DNA of 64,000 nt from Aliivibrio fischeri (GTDB lineage: Bacteria > Pseudomonadota > Gammaproteobacteria > Enterobacterales > Vibrionaceae): assembly GCF_009727955.1 (NCBI RefSeq), contig NZ_WOBR01000004.1, positions 371,702-435,701 of the forward strand. Reading direction: 5' to 3'. The position numbers were made by a program, and so were the translations under genes. The notes beneath the pieces are model-generated. The model was not told the origin of the DNA, made no database searches, and saw only the letters and a list, made by a program, of their open reading frames with translations. Below are positions 17,454 to 29,700 of this stretch, in pieces. Numbering within the stretch: the first letter of the stretch is position 1; each line of letters starts with the position of its first letter.

Positions 17454-18590
17454 ATGTTTATTTTATTAAAGAATGCAAATGTATACGCTCCTCAGCACTT
17501 AGGGAAGGTTAATGTGTTGATTGGTTGTGGAAAGGTAATTTCTATTGGGGCTGATTTGAATGTTCAAGGCATTGGTGATATTTCGATCATTGACTGCCAA
17601 GGGAAAACAGTAACTCCAGGTTTAATAGATCAACATGTGCATCTGATTGGAGGTGGAGGTGAAGGTGGCTTTTCTAGTCGAACGCCACAAGTTACATTCT
17701 CTAAGTTAATTCAAGCAGGAACAACAAGTGTCGTTGGGGTATTGGGAACGGATGGTATTTCTCGTTCACCACGTGATTTATATGCAAAAGCTGCTGCGCT
17801 TACAGAAGAAGGAATGACAGCTTATATGCATACAGGTTCGTATGAGGTGCCAACGAAAACGATAACTACATCTATTCGGGATGATATCTCTTTTTTACCT
17901 TCAGTTCTCGGCGTAAAGATAGCGCTAGCAGATCATAGATGTTCATTTCCAACGTTACAAGAATTGAGTCGTATTGTTTCTGATATACGCATTGCTAGCT
18001 TATTAGCTAAAAAACGAGGGGTATTGCATATGCATATGGGGGCTTTATCTGATCCTTTTGCTTCTGTTTTTGAGTTATTAGATATGGGGATACCCGTTAG
18101 TCATTTTTCACCAACCCACGTTGCTCGAACTGAATCTCTATTTAGTGAAGCTATGCAATTTGCTCGTCGAGGTGGTTATATTGATATTACATCAGGAGGT
18201 AGTCAATTTATTGCTCCAGAGCTTGCGATTAAACAAGCAATAGAGTCTGGTATAGATCCGAAACATATAACAGTGAGCTCCGATGGGAATGGTAGTCTGC
18301 CAAAGTTTGATGTGGATGGAAACATGGTAGCGTTAACCGCTGCAAATGTTGATGGAAACTTATTGTTATTACCTAAATTGATAGAGTCTGGTATTACACC
18401 AGAGGTCGCTATTGCCATGTTAACATCAAATGTTGCAGATTCTCTGGGGATTAATAAAGGTCGATTACAGCTTGGTCAAGATGCCGATTTATGTATATTT
18501 AATGATGATTTTACACTTTATGGAGTAGTAGCAAAAGGCAAAACAGTGCTGCTTGATAATGAATTACTTGTAACTGGAAACTTTGAATAA
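17454..18590 (+). CDS. iadA: Isoaspartyl dipeptidase (beta-aspartyl-peptidase)
   Basis: An amidohydrolase-fold zinc enzyme of 378 residues that hydrolyses isoaspartyl dipeptides from damaged proteins. Metal ligands are visible: DQHVHLIGGGGEGG (HxH near 60), a lysine in LGVKIALADHR (the likely carbamylated bridge), the histidines of HMHMG and SHFSPTH, and SSDGNG (catalytic aspartate). The frame offers two adjacent ATGs, 17451 and 17454; the second is better spaced from GAGGG at 17445-17449. It is followed 10 bp after its stop by the dcuC start, so the pair forms an operon that could cleave the dipeptide and move aspartate or related acids. Confidence 0.9.
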   Translation: MFILLKNANVYAPQHLGKVNVLIGCGKVISIGADLNVQGIGDISIIDCQGKTVTPGLIDQHVHLIGGGGEGGFSSRTPQVTFSKLIQAGTTSVVGVLGTDGISRSPRDLYAKAAALTEEGMTAYMHTGSYEVPTKTITTSIRDDISFLPSVLGVKIALADHRCSFPTLQELSRIVSDIRIASLLAKKRGVLHMHMGALSDPFASVFELLDMGIPVSHFSPTHVARTESLFSEAMQFARRGGYIDITSGGSQFIAPELAIKQAIESGIDPKHITVSSDGNGSLPKFDVDGNMVALTAANVDGNLLLLPKLIESGITPEVAIAMLTSNVADSLGINKGRLQLGQDADLCIFNDDFTLYGVVAKGKTVLLDNELLVTGNFE

Positions 18591-18600
18591 GGGGTTAGAT

Positions 18601-20067
18601 ATGAGTTTATTTATTGCATTATGTGGATTGATTTTTGCGGGGCGATTAATTTTAAAAAACTATAACCCTCAAGGTGTACTCTTCTTTGTTGGTATCGTTA
18701 TGATGACCATCTCTATTTTTACTAATAATGCAACTTTTGTTGACAAATCAACAGGTTGGATTGGGTTTGATATTTTTGAATATATAAGCATGGTATTTGG
18801 TAAACAATCCGGTGGTTTAGGTTTAAAAATAATGCTTATAGGAGGGTTTGCTCTATTAATGTCCGCGATAGGTGCAAGTCAAGTAATGGTAAAGTTAACC
18901 GCTAAACCATTAATGAAGCTAAATTCACCTTACTTGATGTTAGCACTTGCCTTTGTTCTTGGTCAGATGTTATCACTCTTTATCTCAAGTGCAACGGGAC
19001 TTGGTTTATTGTTGATGGCAACACTTTATCCTGTATTGATTAGACTTGGCTGTAGTAAGGCGGGAGTTGCTTCTGTATTGGCTAGTACTTGTGCAATTGA
19101 GTTTGGGCCTGGTTCAGGGAACTCAATTTTAGCTGCTCAAACTGCGGGTCTAGATATTACGGAATACTTCGTTGGAGAACAGTTACCAATTATTAGTGTA
19201 TTAATCATAATTGTGGCAATTATACATGCCATTACACAACGTTTTTTTGATCGTAGTGATGAAAGAAATCAGATATTAGAGCCTGTAATTAATGATGGTA
19301 TTGAATCTGAACAAAGTGCTCCATTCTATTATGTAATACTTCCGATGTTGCCATTATTTTTTATGCTTACATTTAGTAATCTTGGTGTGAAAACAATTAA
19401 TGTCGGTATGGCTACTGCGATCATTTTGAGTGTTTTTGTTAGTCTTGTATTTGAATTTATTCGAGAAAGAAAAGCAAAACCAGTATTTGAAAAACTGCAA
19501 GGAGTGTTTAATGATATGGGAAAAGTTTTTGCTTCCGTTGTAACTTTAATTATTGCAGGACAGACTTTTTCGATGGGATTAAAATCAATAGGAGCAATTG
19601 ATTCAATGTTACATATGGCAAGTAGCGTTGGGCTTTCTGCCGCGGTTATTATTTTGTTTATGGCGCTATTAACTTTTATTATTTCTGCATTAATGGGATC
19701 AGGAAATGCGGCCTTTTTCTCTTTTGCTCCAATGGTACCTCAAATAGCTCATAAAATAGGTGCGAATACTGTAGACATGATCTTACCAATTCAATTATCT
19801 GCAGGTTTTGGTAGGACAATATCCCCGATTGCTGGTGTTATCATTGCTGTTGCCGGTATTTCAGGTTTATCCCCATTTGATATCGTTCGTCGAACGTTGA
19901 TACCAATGATCAGTGGTTGGCTATTAATGCTAATATTAACTTTTTATCAGGGAGGACAATTAATGCAATTAATACCATTTTTGATTGTTATATTGGTTCT
20001 TTCTATTGGTATTGGATGGGTTGTAAAGAAAAAGAATAATAGTTCACAAGTTACCCCAGTAACTTAA
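18601..20067 (+). CDS. dcuC: C4-dicarboxylate transporter, DcuC family
   Basis: An inner-membrane transporter of 488 residues with about twelve hydrophobic segments. The GLGLLLMATLYP and EFGPGSGNSILAAQTAG regions and the repeated SGNAAFFSFAP motif match the DcuC family, which exchanges or takes up C4 acids such as fumarate, succinate and aspartate. The longest frame begins with TTG at 18583, overlapping iadA; ATG at 18601 is preferred because AAGGGG lies six bases before it. Coupling to iadA suggests aspartate or isoaspartyl product transport rather than general anaerobic fumarate exchange (inference). Confidence 0.85.
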   Translation: MSLFIALCGLIFAGRLILKNYNPQGVLFFVGIVMMTISIFTNNATFVDKSTGWIGFDIFEYISMVFGKQSGGLGLKIMLIGGFALLMSAIGASQVMVKLTAKPLMKLNSPYLMLALAFVLGQMLSLFISSATGLGLLLMATLYPVLIRLGCSKAGVASVLASTCAIEFGPGSGNSILAAQTAGLDITEYFVGEQLPIISVLIIIVAIIHAITQRFFDRSDERNQILEPVINDGIESEQSAPFYYVILPMLPLFFMLTFSNLGVKTINVGMATAIILSVFVSLVFEFIRERKAKPVFEKLQGVFNDMGKVFASVVTLIIAGQTFSMGLKSIGAIDSMLHMASSVGLSAAVIILFMALLTFIISALMGSGNAAFFSFAPMVPQIAHKIGANTVDMILPIQLSAGFGRTISPIAGVIIAVAGISGLSPFDIVRRTLIPMISGWLLMLILTFYQGGQLMQLIPFLIVILVLSIGIGWVVKKKNNSSQVTPVT

Positions 20068-20081
20068 TAAACACAAAAAAC

Positions 20082-20111
20082 AAAAAAGGTGGCCATAATT
20101 GAGCCACCTTT
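20082..20111. terminator. Bidirectional terminator between dcuC and the DUF2750 gene
   Basis: AAAGGTGGC and GCCACCTTT form a 9-bp stem around a 9-base loop, with an A run before and T run after. Confidence 0.85.
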
Positions 20112-20142
20112 GTCTTTTTTTATCACAAAGATAAAATAAATC

Positions 20143-20493
20143 TTATAAGTAAAGCTTAGCTAAATCGCTTGCTTCTACTTCTTGACCTTCTAGTTGTTGG
20201 TTCCAGTTTGTACCAACTAAAACACCATCTTCAGAAAGAGTGATTAACCAATCTTCAACAAAAATATCTAGTGGGATTTCTGTTACTTCAAAGTCAGCCC
20301 ATTCTTCAACGTTGTGAAAAGCAGCATCTTCTTTATTAGACCAGAATGGCATTACTTCAGAGTTTTCAAATTCTGTTGACTCTACTGAAATCCAACCGTC
20401 TTCATTATAAAGACTCCACACTAATTGTGTTTCTTTTGTCTCTGAAATGAAAAGCTCTAGGTTTGCTTGAGTATCTGACGTTAATTTGCTCAT
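20143..20493 (-). CDS. DUF2750 family protein
   Basis: A 116-residue soluble acidic protein. The pattern LVWSLYNEDGW, VMPFWSNKEDA, IPLDIFVEDWL and GTNWNQQLEGQEV fits DUF2750, a small family of unknown function common in gammaproteobacteria. It has no signal peptide or membrane helix. It is transcribed alone, divergent from the giant adhesin gene with a 221-bp intergenic region between them. No role can be inferred from the neighbours. Confidence 0.8.
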   Translation of the reverse strand: MSKLTSDTQANLELFISETKETQLVWSLYNEDGWISVESTEFENSEVMPFWSNKEDAAFHNVEEWADFEVTEIPLDIFVEDWLITLSEDGVLVGTNWNQQLEGQEVEASDLAKLYL

Positions 20494-20714
20494 GACAATG
20501 TCTCTTTTAGGATAAACATAACGAATAATAAAGGAATATGAGAATATTGATACTTAAATTTATATGATTTTATGTTATAAAACTATCAGTTAATATTTTT
20601 ATAACAATAAATTAACCGTTGGTTTTTGGGGGGATAATCAATTTTGTCCTATGATTAAAAAGACTAAATAAGAATTAATTTGTTGATGCAGTTAAATGGA
20701 TTTTAGGTGGTTAC

Positions 20715-23700
20715 ATGAAAGAGACTCTAATACCTTCAAAAGTAGAAGTTAAGACAATAGAAGGTGATGCGTACACTTTGAATAAATCTGGTGAACCAAC
20801 AAAGATAAATGTTGGGCAATCCATTAGTGCGGATGAGGTTTTATTTACTGGCTATGATGCGAAGGTTGTTGTTCAGATTAATGGAAAGTTAGTAACTATC
20901 GATAAAAACTGCATAAGTTGTCTTGATGAAACAAAGCCAGAAGATCCATTACAAGTAAAAAATGTTGAAGGGGATATTGAACTAGACCCTACTCAATCAA
21001 CAGATGATGTTGATATTGCAGCAATCCAAGACGCTATTTTAGATGGAGAAGATCCCACCGAAATTCTTGAGGCAACAGCTGCTGGTGAAAGCGGTACTTC
21101 TGCAAACAATGGTTTTATCACAATTGACTACCGCTATTACTCAAAAATAGCCGAGACTGACTTCAGTACTTCTAATGCTTTCTCTAATGACAAAGATAAG
21201 TTTATTGACATGCTTATCTCAGAAAGAAACGCTGAAGATATTCCGAATTTACCTACCGATCCTGATGTAGCCCCTCATACTCCAGGTTTTACTGTTGAAG
21301 ATGTGAATACTGAGGCTAGCGGTCAGCTTATCGTATCAAACTCTACAAATAATGAAGTATATACGTGGACTATTACTGGAAATACAGTCAGTGAATTTGG
21401 TTCTTTGTCTATAAATTCTGTGACAGGTGAGTGGGAGTACATTTTAGACAATGACGCTTTATCTGTTCAGTCTTTATCTAATGGTCAAATAAAAACCGAT
21501 GTTTTTGAGGTTACTGTAACTTCTAGCAGTGGTTTAAGTTCCGTTCAAGAAGTTACCGTTATTATTGTTGGTACTAATGATGAGCCAATTATTTCAGGTA
21601 TATCTACAGCAGAATTAACTGAAGGAGATGTAGGAGACCCTGATCCAACAGTAAGTGAAGTTTTAACAGTAGAAGATATTGATGTAAATGATACGCATAC
21701 TTGGACCATTTTAGAAGGTGGGAGTGGCGTTTATGGTGTTCTTACTATTAATAATGGGGTCTGGGAATATACGTTAGATAATTCTCGTGATGCAACACAA
21801 GCTCTTGGTCAAGGTGATGTTGTAACTGAAACATTTACTATTGAAGTTGATGATGGAAATGGTGGAACGGATCAACAAGAAATTGTTATCACGATCAATG
21901 GTACTAATGATGAACCTGTGATTAGTGGTACTAATTCTGGGCGTGTCGTCGAGGATTTAATTGACTCTGCTGAAGGTCAATTGATTGCTGTTGATGCTGA
22001 TGCGGGTGATTCAATTACATGGTCTGTAACGGATCCAAGCCTAGGTATGTTTGGTTCATTAACTATTGATGCATCAGGTAAGTGGGTTTATAGCATTGAT
22101 AATAACTTGTCTGCGACTCAAGCATTATCTAATGGAGAAGTTCAAACTGAAACGTTTGAAGTTGTTGCTGATGATGGTAATGGTGGCACCGTCACACACA
22201 CGGTTACTGTTGAGGTTACCGGTACCAATGATCTTCCAGAAATTACGGACACATCGGTGACGACTGGTGCAGTTGAGCACCGTACAACAGAAAGTGCAAC
22301 AGGCGATTTAATTCTTGAAGATGTTGATGCTCTTGATACTCACACATGGACAGTTGAAGCCAATAGTAATGATGATTTAGGTACTTTCAGCGTTGATGCG
22401 AATGGTAAATGGACATTTAACTTAAACACTAATTCAGCGAGCGTTATTGCTCTTGGCGTGGGTGAAACCTTAGATATTACCTATGTAGTTCAAGTTGAAG
22501 ATAACCACGGTGGCATTGATTCTCAAGAAGTGACTATTACTGTTACTGGCTCAAATGATGGCCCAGTTATCAGCGGTACCGATACCGGTACCGTTGTTGA
22601 AGATACCGTGGCAGAAGCCAGTGGGCAGTTAGAAGCAACAGATGCAGATGTTAATGATACCGCAACGTGGTCAGTAACCGATGGTGCCGGTGTTTATGGC
22701 TCATTAACGGTAGATGCAACAGGCAAATGGACCTACGTTTTAGATAATACACTTACAGATACTCAAGCGATTTCAAATGGTGAAGTGAAGACGGAAACCT
22801 TTGAGATTGTGGTTGATGATGGTAATGGTGGCACCGTGACACACGCGGTGACTGTTGAAGTTACTGGTACTAATGATCTTCCAGAAATCACGGACACATC
22901 GGTGACGACTGGTGCAGTTGAGCACCGTACAACAGAAAGTGCAACGGGCGATTTAATTCTTGAAGATGTTGATGCTCTTGATACTCACACATGGACAGTT
23001 GAAGCCAATAGTAATGATGATTTAGGTACTTTCAGCGTTGATGCGAATGGTAAATGGACATTTAACTTAAACACTAATTCAGCGAGCGTTATTGCTCTTG
23101 GCGTGGGTGAAACCTTAGATATCACCTATGTAGTTCAAGTTGAAGATAACCATGGTGGCATTGATTCTCAAGAAGTGACTATTACTGTTACTGGCTCAAA
23201 TGATGGCCCAGTTATCAGCGGTACCGATACCGGGGCCGTTGTTGAAGATACCGTGGCAGAAGCTTCAGGGCAGCTAGAAGCAACAGATGCTGATGTTAAT
23301 GATACCGCAACGTGGTCAGTAACCGATGGTGCTGGTGTTTATGGTTCATTAACGGTAGATGCAACGGGTAAATGGACGTATGTTTTAGATAATACTCTTA
23401 CAGATACTCAAGCGATTTCAAACGGTGAAGTGAAAACGGAAACCTTTGAGATTGTGGTTGATGATGGTAATGGCGGCACAGTGACACACACGGTAACTGT
23501 TGAAGTCACAGGTACTAATGATCTTCCAGAAATCACGGACACATCGGTGACGACTGGTGCAGTTGAACACCGAACAACAGAAAGCGCAACGGGCGATTTA
23601 ATTCTGGAAGATGTCGATGCGCTTGATACTCACACATGGACAGTTGAAGCCAATAGTAATGATGATTTAGGTACTTTCAGCGTTGACGCGAATGGTAAAT

Positions 23701-26700
23701 GGACATTTAACCTAAACACTAATTCAGCGAGCGTTATTGCTCTTGGCGTGGGTGAAACCTTAGAAATCACTTATGTGGTTCAGGTTGAAGATAACCACGG
23801 TGGCATTGATTCTCAAGAAGTCACTATTACTGTTACTGGATCAAATGATGGTCCAATAATCAGTGGTACCGATACCGGTGCCGTTGTTGAAGATACCGTG
23901 GTAGAAGCTTCAGGGCAGCTAGAAGCAACAGATGCTGATGTTAATGATACCGCAACGTGGTCAGTAACTGATGGTGCTGGTGTTTATGGTTCATTAACGG
24001 TAGATGCAACGGGTAAATGGACGTACGTTTTAGATAATACTCTTACAGATACTCAAGCGATTTCAAACGGTGAAGTGAAGACGGAAACCTTTGAGATAGT
24101 GGTTGATGATGGTAATGGCGGCACAGTAACACACATGGTAACTGTTGAAGTCACAGGTACTAATGATCTTCCAGAAATCACTGATACTTCCGTTATTGCT
24201 GGTGCTGTGACAGAAGAAACAACGCTAACAACAAGTGGTGATCTGTTTGTTGATGATGTGGATACTTTAGATTCTCATTCGTGGACGCTTCTCTCTTCAA
24301 ATAACGATCCATATGGTTCTATTACTGTGAGCACAAACCCTGATGGTTCTGGTAAATGGGAATATACGTTAAACAATACTGCAGCCCAAGTACAAGCATT
24401 AGCTAATGGCGAAACTCATACCGTTGAATATCAGGTTCAAGTTGATGATGGACAAGGCGGTTTTACAACAGAAACAATTTCGATAGAAATTACTGGTACT
24501 AATGATGATCCTATTGTTTCTGGTCAATCAACAGGGTTAGTGAAAGAAGACACGGTAACGCAATCTGAAGCGGAAGGGCAACTGACTGTTGATGATGTGG
24601 ATTTAATCGATGTTCATTCTTGGAGTGTCGATAATAACGCAGGAACTTATGGCTCCATTGTCATCGACCCTGCAACGGGGCTTTGGACCTATAGTATTGA
24701 TAATTCGTTACCTGCAACACAGGCACTAACAGAAGGTGAAAGTGTTGAAGATACGTTCACTGTGACCGTTGATGATGGTCAGGGTGGTACTGATACGATT
24801 GAAATTATTATTACAGTTGTTGGTACAAATGGTGTGCCAATTATTGGCGGTGATACGGTTGGAGAAGTGACAGAGGATGTCACACTTACAACAACAGGTA
24901 CGTTAACTGCAACAGATGAAGATGCTACAAGTTCATTTAACTGGAATATTGTTGGCTCAGATACGGGCACCTACGGAAAATTTACTCTTGATGCCTCAAC
25001 AGGTGTGTGGTTATACACATTAGATAATGATGCAGCTCAATCACTTGGTGCAGGTGATGATCCGATCAAAGAATACTATACCGTAGAGTTAAGTGATGGT
25101 GCTGGTGGGATTATTACAGAAACGATTGAAATCACCATCAATGGTACTAATGATAAACCAGAATTATCTGGTCAAGCACTAGGTTCAGTAAAAGAAGACT
25201 CTATTGAAACAACTGAAGGGCAGCTGATTGTCGACGATGTTGATTTAACAGATACTCATACTTGGAGTGTTGAACCTGCGACGGGTAAGTATGGTTCTAT
25301 TGTGGTTGATTCGAATGGAAAATGGACATACACCATTGATAATTCGTTGGATGTAACACAGCAACTGGCAGAAGGTGAATCTGGGGAAGACCGATTTATC
25401 GTTACTGTTGATGATGGTCAAGGTGGAACAGAGCAAAAAGAAATCGTTATTTCTCTGGAAGGGACCAATGATCTACCAAGTGTTGTAGATAGTAATGATA
25501 CCGGTACTGTAACCGAAGATGGCGTACAAACTATATCAGACACATTGAGTGTAGAAGATGTTGATTTAACAGATACTCATAATTGGTTTGTCATCGGTGC
25601 AGATGAGTCTAAGTTAGGTAACTTCTCTATTGATGCCACTACGGGCGAATGGACTTATGTTCTGAAAAATGATGAAGCCCAATTACTCGCAAAAGATGAA
25701 ACAGTAGTTGAAAGTTTTGTTGTTGTTGTCGGCGATGGAAATAATGGTTATGCACAACATACCATCGAAGTGACAATTGTTGGTACAAATGACAGACCTG
25801 AAATTACAGGTCGAACAACTGGTACTGCTGTAGAAGATATTATTCCGACAGCAACCGGTGCACTGACGGCTGTCGATGTCGATTTTACGGATACACATAC
25901 TTGGCTTGTTGATGGTGGAGGTGTAGGGAAATACGGTACGATGACCGTTGACGCTAATGGAAATTGGGTTTATGCCTTAGATCCATCAAATCCTGATACG
26001 CAGGCTTTAGCTGAAAACCAGCAAGAATTTGAAACATTCACCATTGCAGTAGACGATGGAAATGGTGGGCAAAATGCAATTGTTATTACGGTTGAAATTT
26101 TAGGTACTAATGATGTTCCAATCATTGGTGGTAAAACATCTCAAACCATCATTGAAGATGATAAAGCATCGGTTTCAGGTCAACTAACTGATGGCGATGT
26201 AGATATTACTGATACACATACTTGGACTTTATTAACTGATCCTCAGGGATTATACGGTTCAATATCCCTTGATGAACATGGGAAGTGGACATATACCATC
26301 GATAATTCTTCGCCATTGACTCAAGGATTACTAGAAGGTCAAACGGAAAAAGAAAAATTTATTATTCAAGTTGAAGACCAATATGGTGCAATCGATACTG
26401 TAGAAGTTACCGTAAAAGTCAAAGGTACTAACGATGTCCCTGAATTATCAGGAGATCTAAGTGGCGTTGTAGAAGAAGATTCCGCAATCACTATGGTTAA
26501 TGGTCTGCTTGAACCTGATGATAAAGATATTGGTGATACCTACACATGGACGCTTGATTCTAAAACAGGTTCATACGGAACCTTAACTTTAACAGCGGAT
26601 GGCCGTTGGGTTTACAACTTAGATAACAATAAAGCATCGGTTCAGAGTTTATCTGAAGGCGAACGTGTTCAGGATGTTTTTACCGTAACGGTAACGGATA

Positions 26701-29700
26701 GTTTTGGTGCATCAACCTCAAAAGAAATTGTAATTGATATCGTTGGTGATAATGACCAACCATCAATTAGCGGTGCAACAACGGGAAGTACAATTGAAGG
26801 TACACCTGGAAAAGATGTCGCAACAGGTGAATTAACAGCTGTTGATATTGATACATTAGATACACATACATGGTCTGTTGTTACGCCTGATGGTGTATAC
26901 GGTAGCTTAGTGGTTGATCCTAATACAGGTATGTGGACCTATCAACTGGATAATTCTCGTCCTGCGACTATCGGGATCTCTTCAGGACAAATTGTTCAAG
27001 ATAAATTTGTTGTTCAAGTGGATGATGGTCAAGGTGGAACCAGTCAGATTGAAGTTGTTATTGATATTGCTGGTACAAATAGTGCTCCAGGCATTATTGG
27101 TGATACAACGGGAGAGATAAAAGAAGATGCAGTTGTTAATGTTATTGATGGAGATTTAAATTCAGGTGATTTAGATACTCAAGATACGTTAACGTGGGAA
27201 ATTGTCGGCTCTACTGGTCAATATGGTCAATTTACCTTAGATCAAAATGGTCATTGGACATACACCCTAGATAATAGCAATAACACTGTTAATGGCCTAA
27301 AAGAAGGTGCAGAACTTGTTGATACGATAACGGTTAAAGTGACGGATTCATTTGGTGAAGTATCTGAAAAAGAAGTAGAAATCACTATTGAAGGTACAAA
27401 TGATGCACCAACCATGTCGGGAGCGTTAACTGGTACGGTAGTTGAAGATACAACCACGACGATAGAGGGTCAGTTAAATAGCGGTGATCCGGATGTTGGT
27501 GATATTCATGCGTGGAATTTAGTTGATGGTGTCGGCCAATACGGTGCCTTAACTATGAATGCAAATGGTCGCTGGACTTATACCTTAATGAATTCTTTAG
27601 CTGCGGTTCAAGCTCTTGGTCCATCTGATACTTTAACAGAAATCTTTACTGTTATCGTGACAGATTCTCAAGGTGAATCAGTACAAAAAGACATCACTAT
27701 TACTATTGAAGGTACTAATGATCTTCCGGAAGTAACAGGCGGAACGACAGGGGAATATATTGAAGATGTCTCTCCTGATGTAGTTACAGGTCAATTAATA
27801 GCAACGGATGTTGATGCCGGAGATACGACAACATTTGAAGTGAGAACCTATGTTGGTAACTATGGCACATTTTACTTAGAAGCTGATGGCTCATGGCGTT
27901 ATGAAATCAATAAAGATTCAGCGGCAATACAATCGTTAAATGAAGGTGAAATGATCTCAGAGACCTTTACCGCGGTTGTTCATGATTCTAATGGTGGTTT
28001 TACTAACGAACAAATAGATTTCACCATTACAGGAACAAACGATAGACCTGTCGTCTCTGGAGATAATGCTGCGACGGTTATTGAAGATGCACAAGATTTC
28101 TTACCACCAGGTGAGACATTTAATGGTCAATTTACAAAAGTAACAGGCAATGTTGTTGCTGATGATATTGATCTAGGTGATGAAGTCGTTAGTTGGCAAG
28201 TTATTAACGGAAGTGGTGTTTATGGTATTTTCACTATTGATGAAAATGGTCAGTGGACATACTTGTTAGACAATACTGACCCGGACACAAATGCACTTAA
28301 CTTTGGTGATGTACGTACAGAAGTTTTCCAAATCACAGCAACAGATAAGCACGGTGGTATTTCAGAACCATTTGAGGTGACAATCACTGTTGAAGGTAAT
28401 ACCGATCCTGATGGCGGTGGCGGCGGTTCATATGATGAAGTGATTGATATCGATTCAGTCGAAGAAGGTGTTGATGGCGATGGAAATGCAATTGGTGGCG
28501 GTAGTTCAGGTACGATAGATCTTCCAAGTGGCTGCGAAATTACCAGTGTTGATGGAACCTCCTCGGTTGATGGTGGATTATTTGGTTCATTAACCGTTGA
28601 TAACGATGGTAACTGGGTTTATGACGTTGCTGATGATAAATCGTATGTAGACTCATTATGTGAAGGCCAAGAAGTTACAGAAAAGTGGGTTGTTACTGTT
28701 CAAGTTAGTTGTGTTGAACCTGATGGAACGATTGTAACTAAAACAGAAAAGGTTTTAGTTAATGTCACAATTACAGGTTCTAATGATGTTCCTGTGATTG
28801 TTGCCGATACACCTACGGGGGAATTAGGAGAAGTAGTTGAAGATGATATTCTTGAGGTATCGGGTCAACTAGAAGTCGTGGATCCCGATTCATGTGATAC
28901 TCATACATGGTACTTAGTTGACGTAGATGGAAATAAAATCGGTACATTAGATCCGAGTGGTGAAAACATCATCATTCAAGGTGTGTATGGTGAATTAACT
29001 TTAAATCAATCGACAGGTGAATGGACGTATAAGCTGGATAACGATAGTGAGATTGTACAGGCGCTAACACCAGATCAAATCGAAAAAGAATACGTACGAG
29101 TTGTTGTTGAAGACGATAAAGGTGCTGTGAGTTCAGATTCGACGATTAATATCAATATTATTGGTGTGGCCGATGATGCACCAGCTGTTGCGGTTATTGA
29201 AGAAATTGAATTCAAAGAAGACGGTTCCCCATTAACACAAACAGGCGTCTTGGATGATGTTGCAGGTTTAACACCAGAACTAACATGGAACTTAGTGACA
29301 GGAGATGGAACTTACGGTCACTTAACGTTAGATAATAATGGTAATTGGACTTATGTTCTTGATAATGATTCATTAGCCGTTCAACAGCTGAATGAAGGTG
29401 AATTAGTTACCGATACCTTCAGTGTTACCGTTGTTGATAAATTTGGTAAAACCGTCGTTGATGAAAATGGTGATCCTCTTGAAATGATTTTCAAAGTTGA
29501 TGTCACTGGTACTAACGATGCACCAGAAATATCAGGACAATTGACGGGGACGATATCGAATATAGATTCTGATGGACGTATTTCAGGAAACTTAAATGAT
29601 GGTGATGTAGATACTGGTGATACACACACTTGGTCAGTTGCTGATAATCAAGGTGATTACGGTCGTTTAATGTTAGTTAATGGAAAATGGACATATACAT

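Noticed and set aside
22231..24165. Regular spacing resembling a CRISPR-like array
   Set aside because: The 645-bp period is in-frame protein repeat DNA, with no short repeats and unique spacers.
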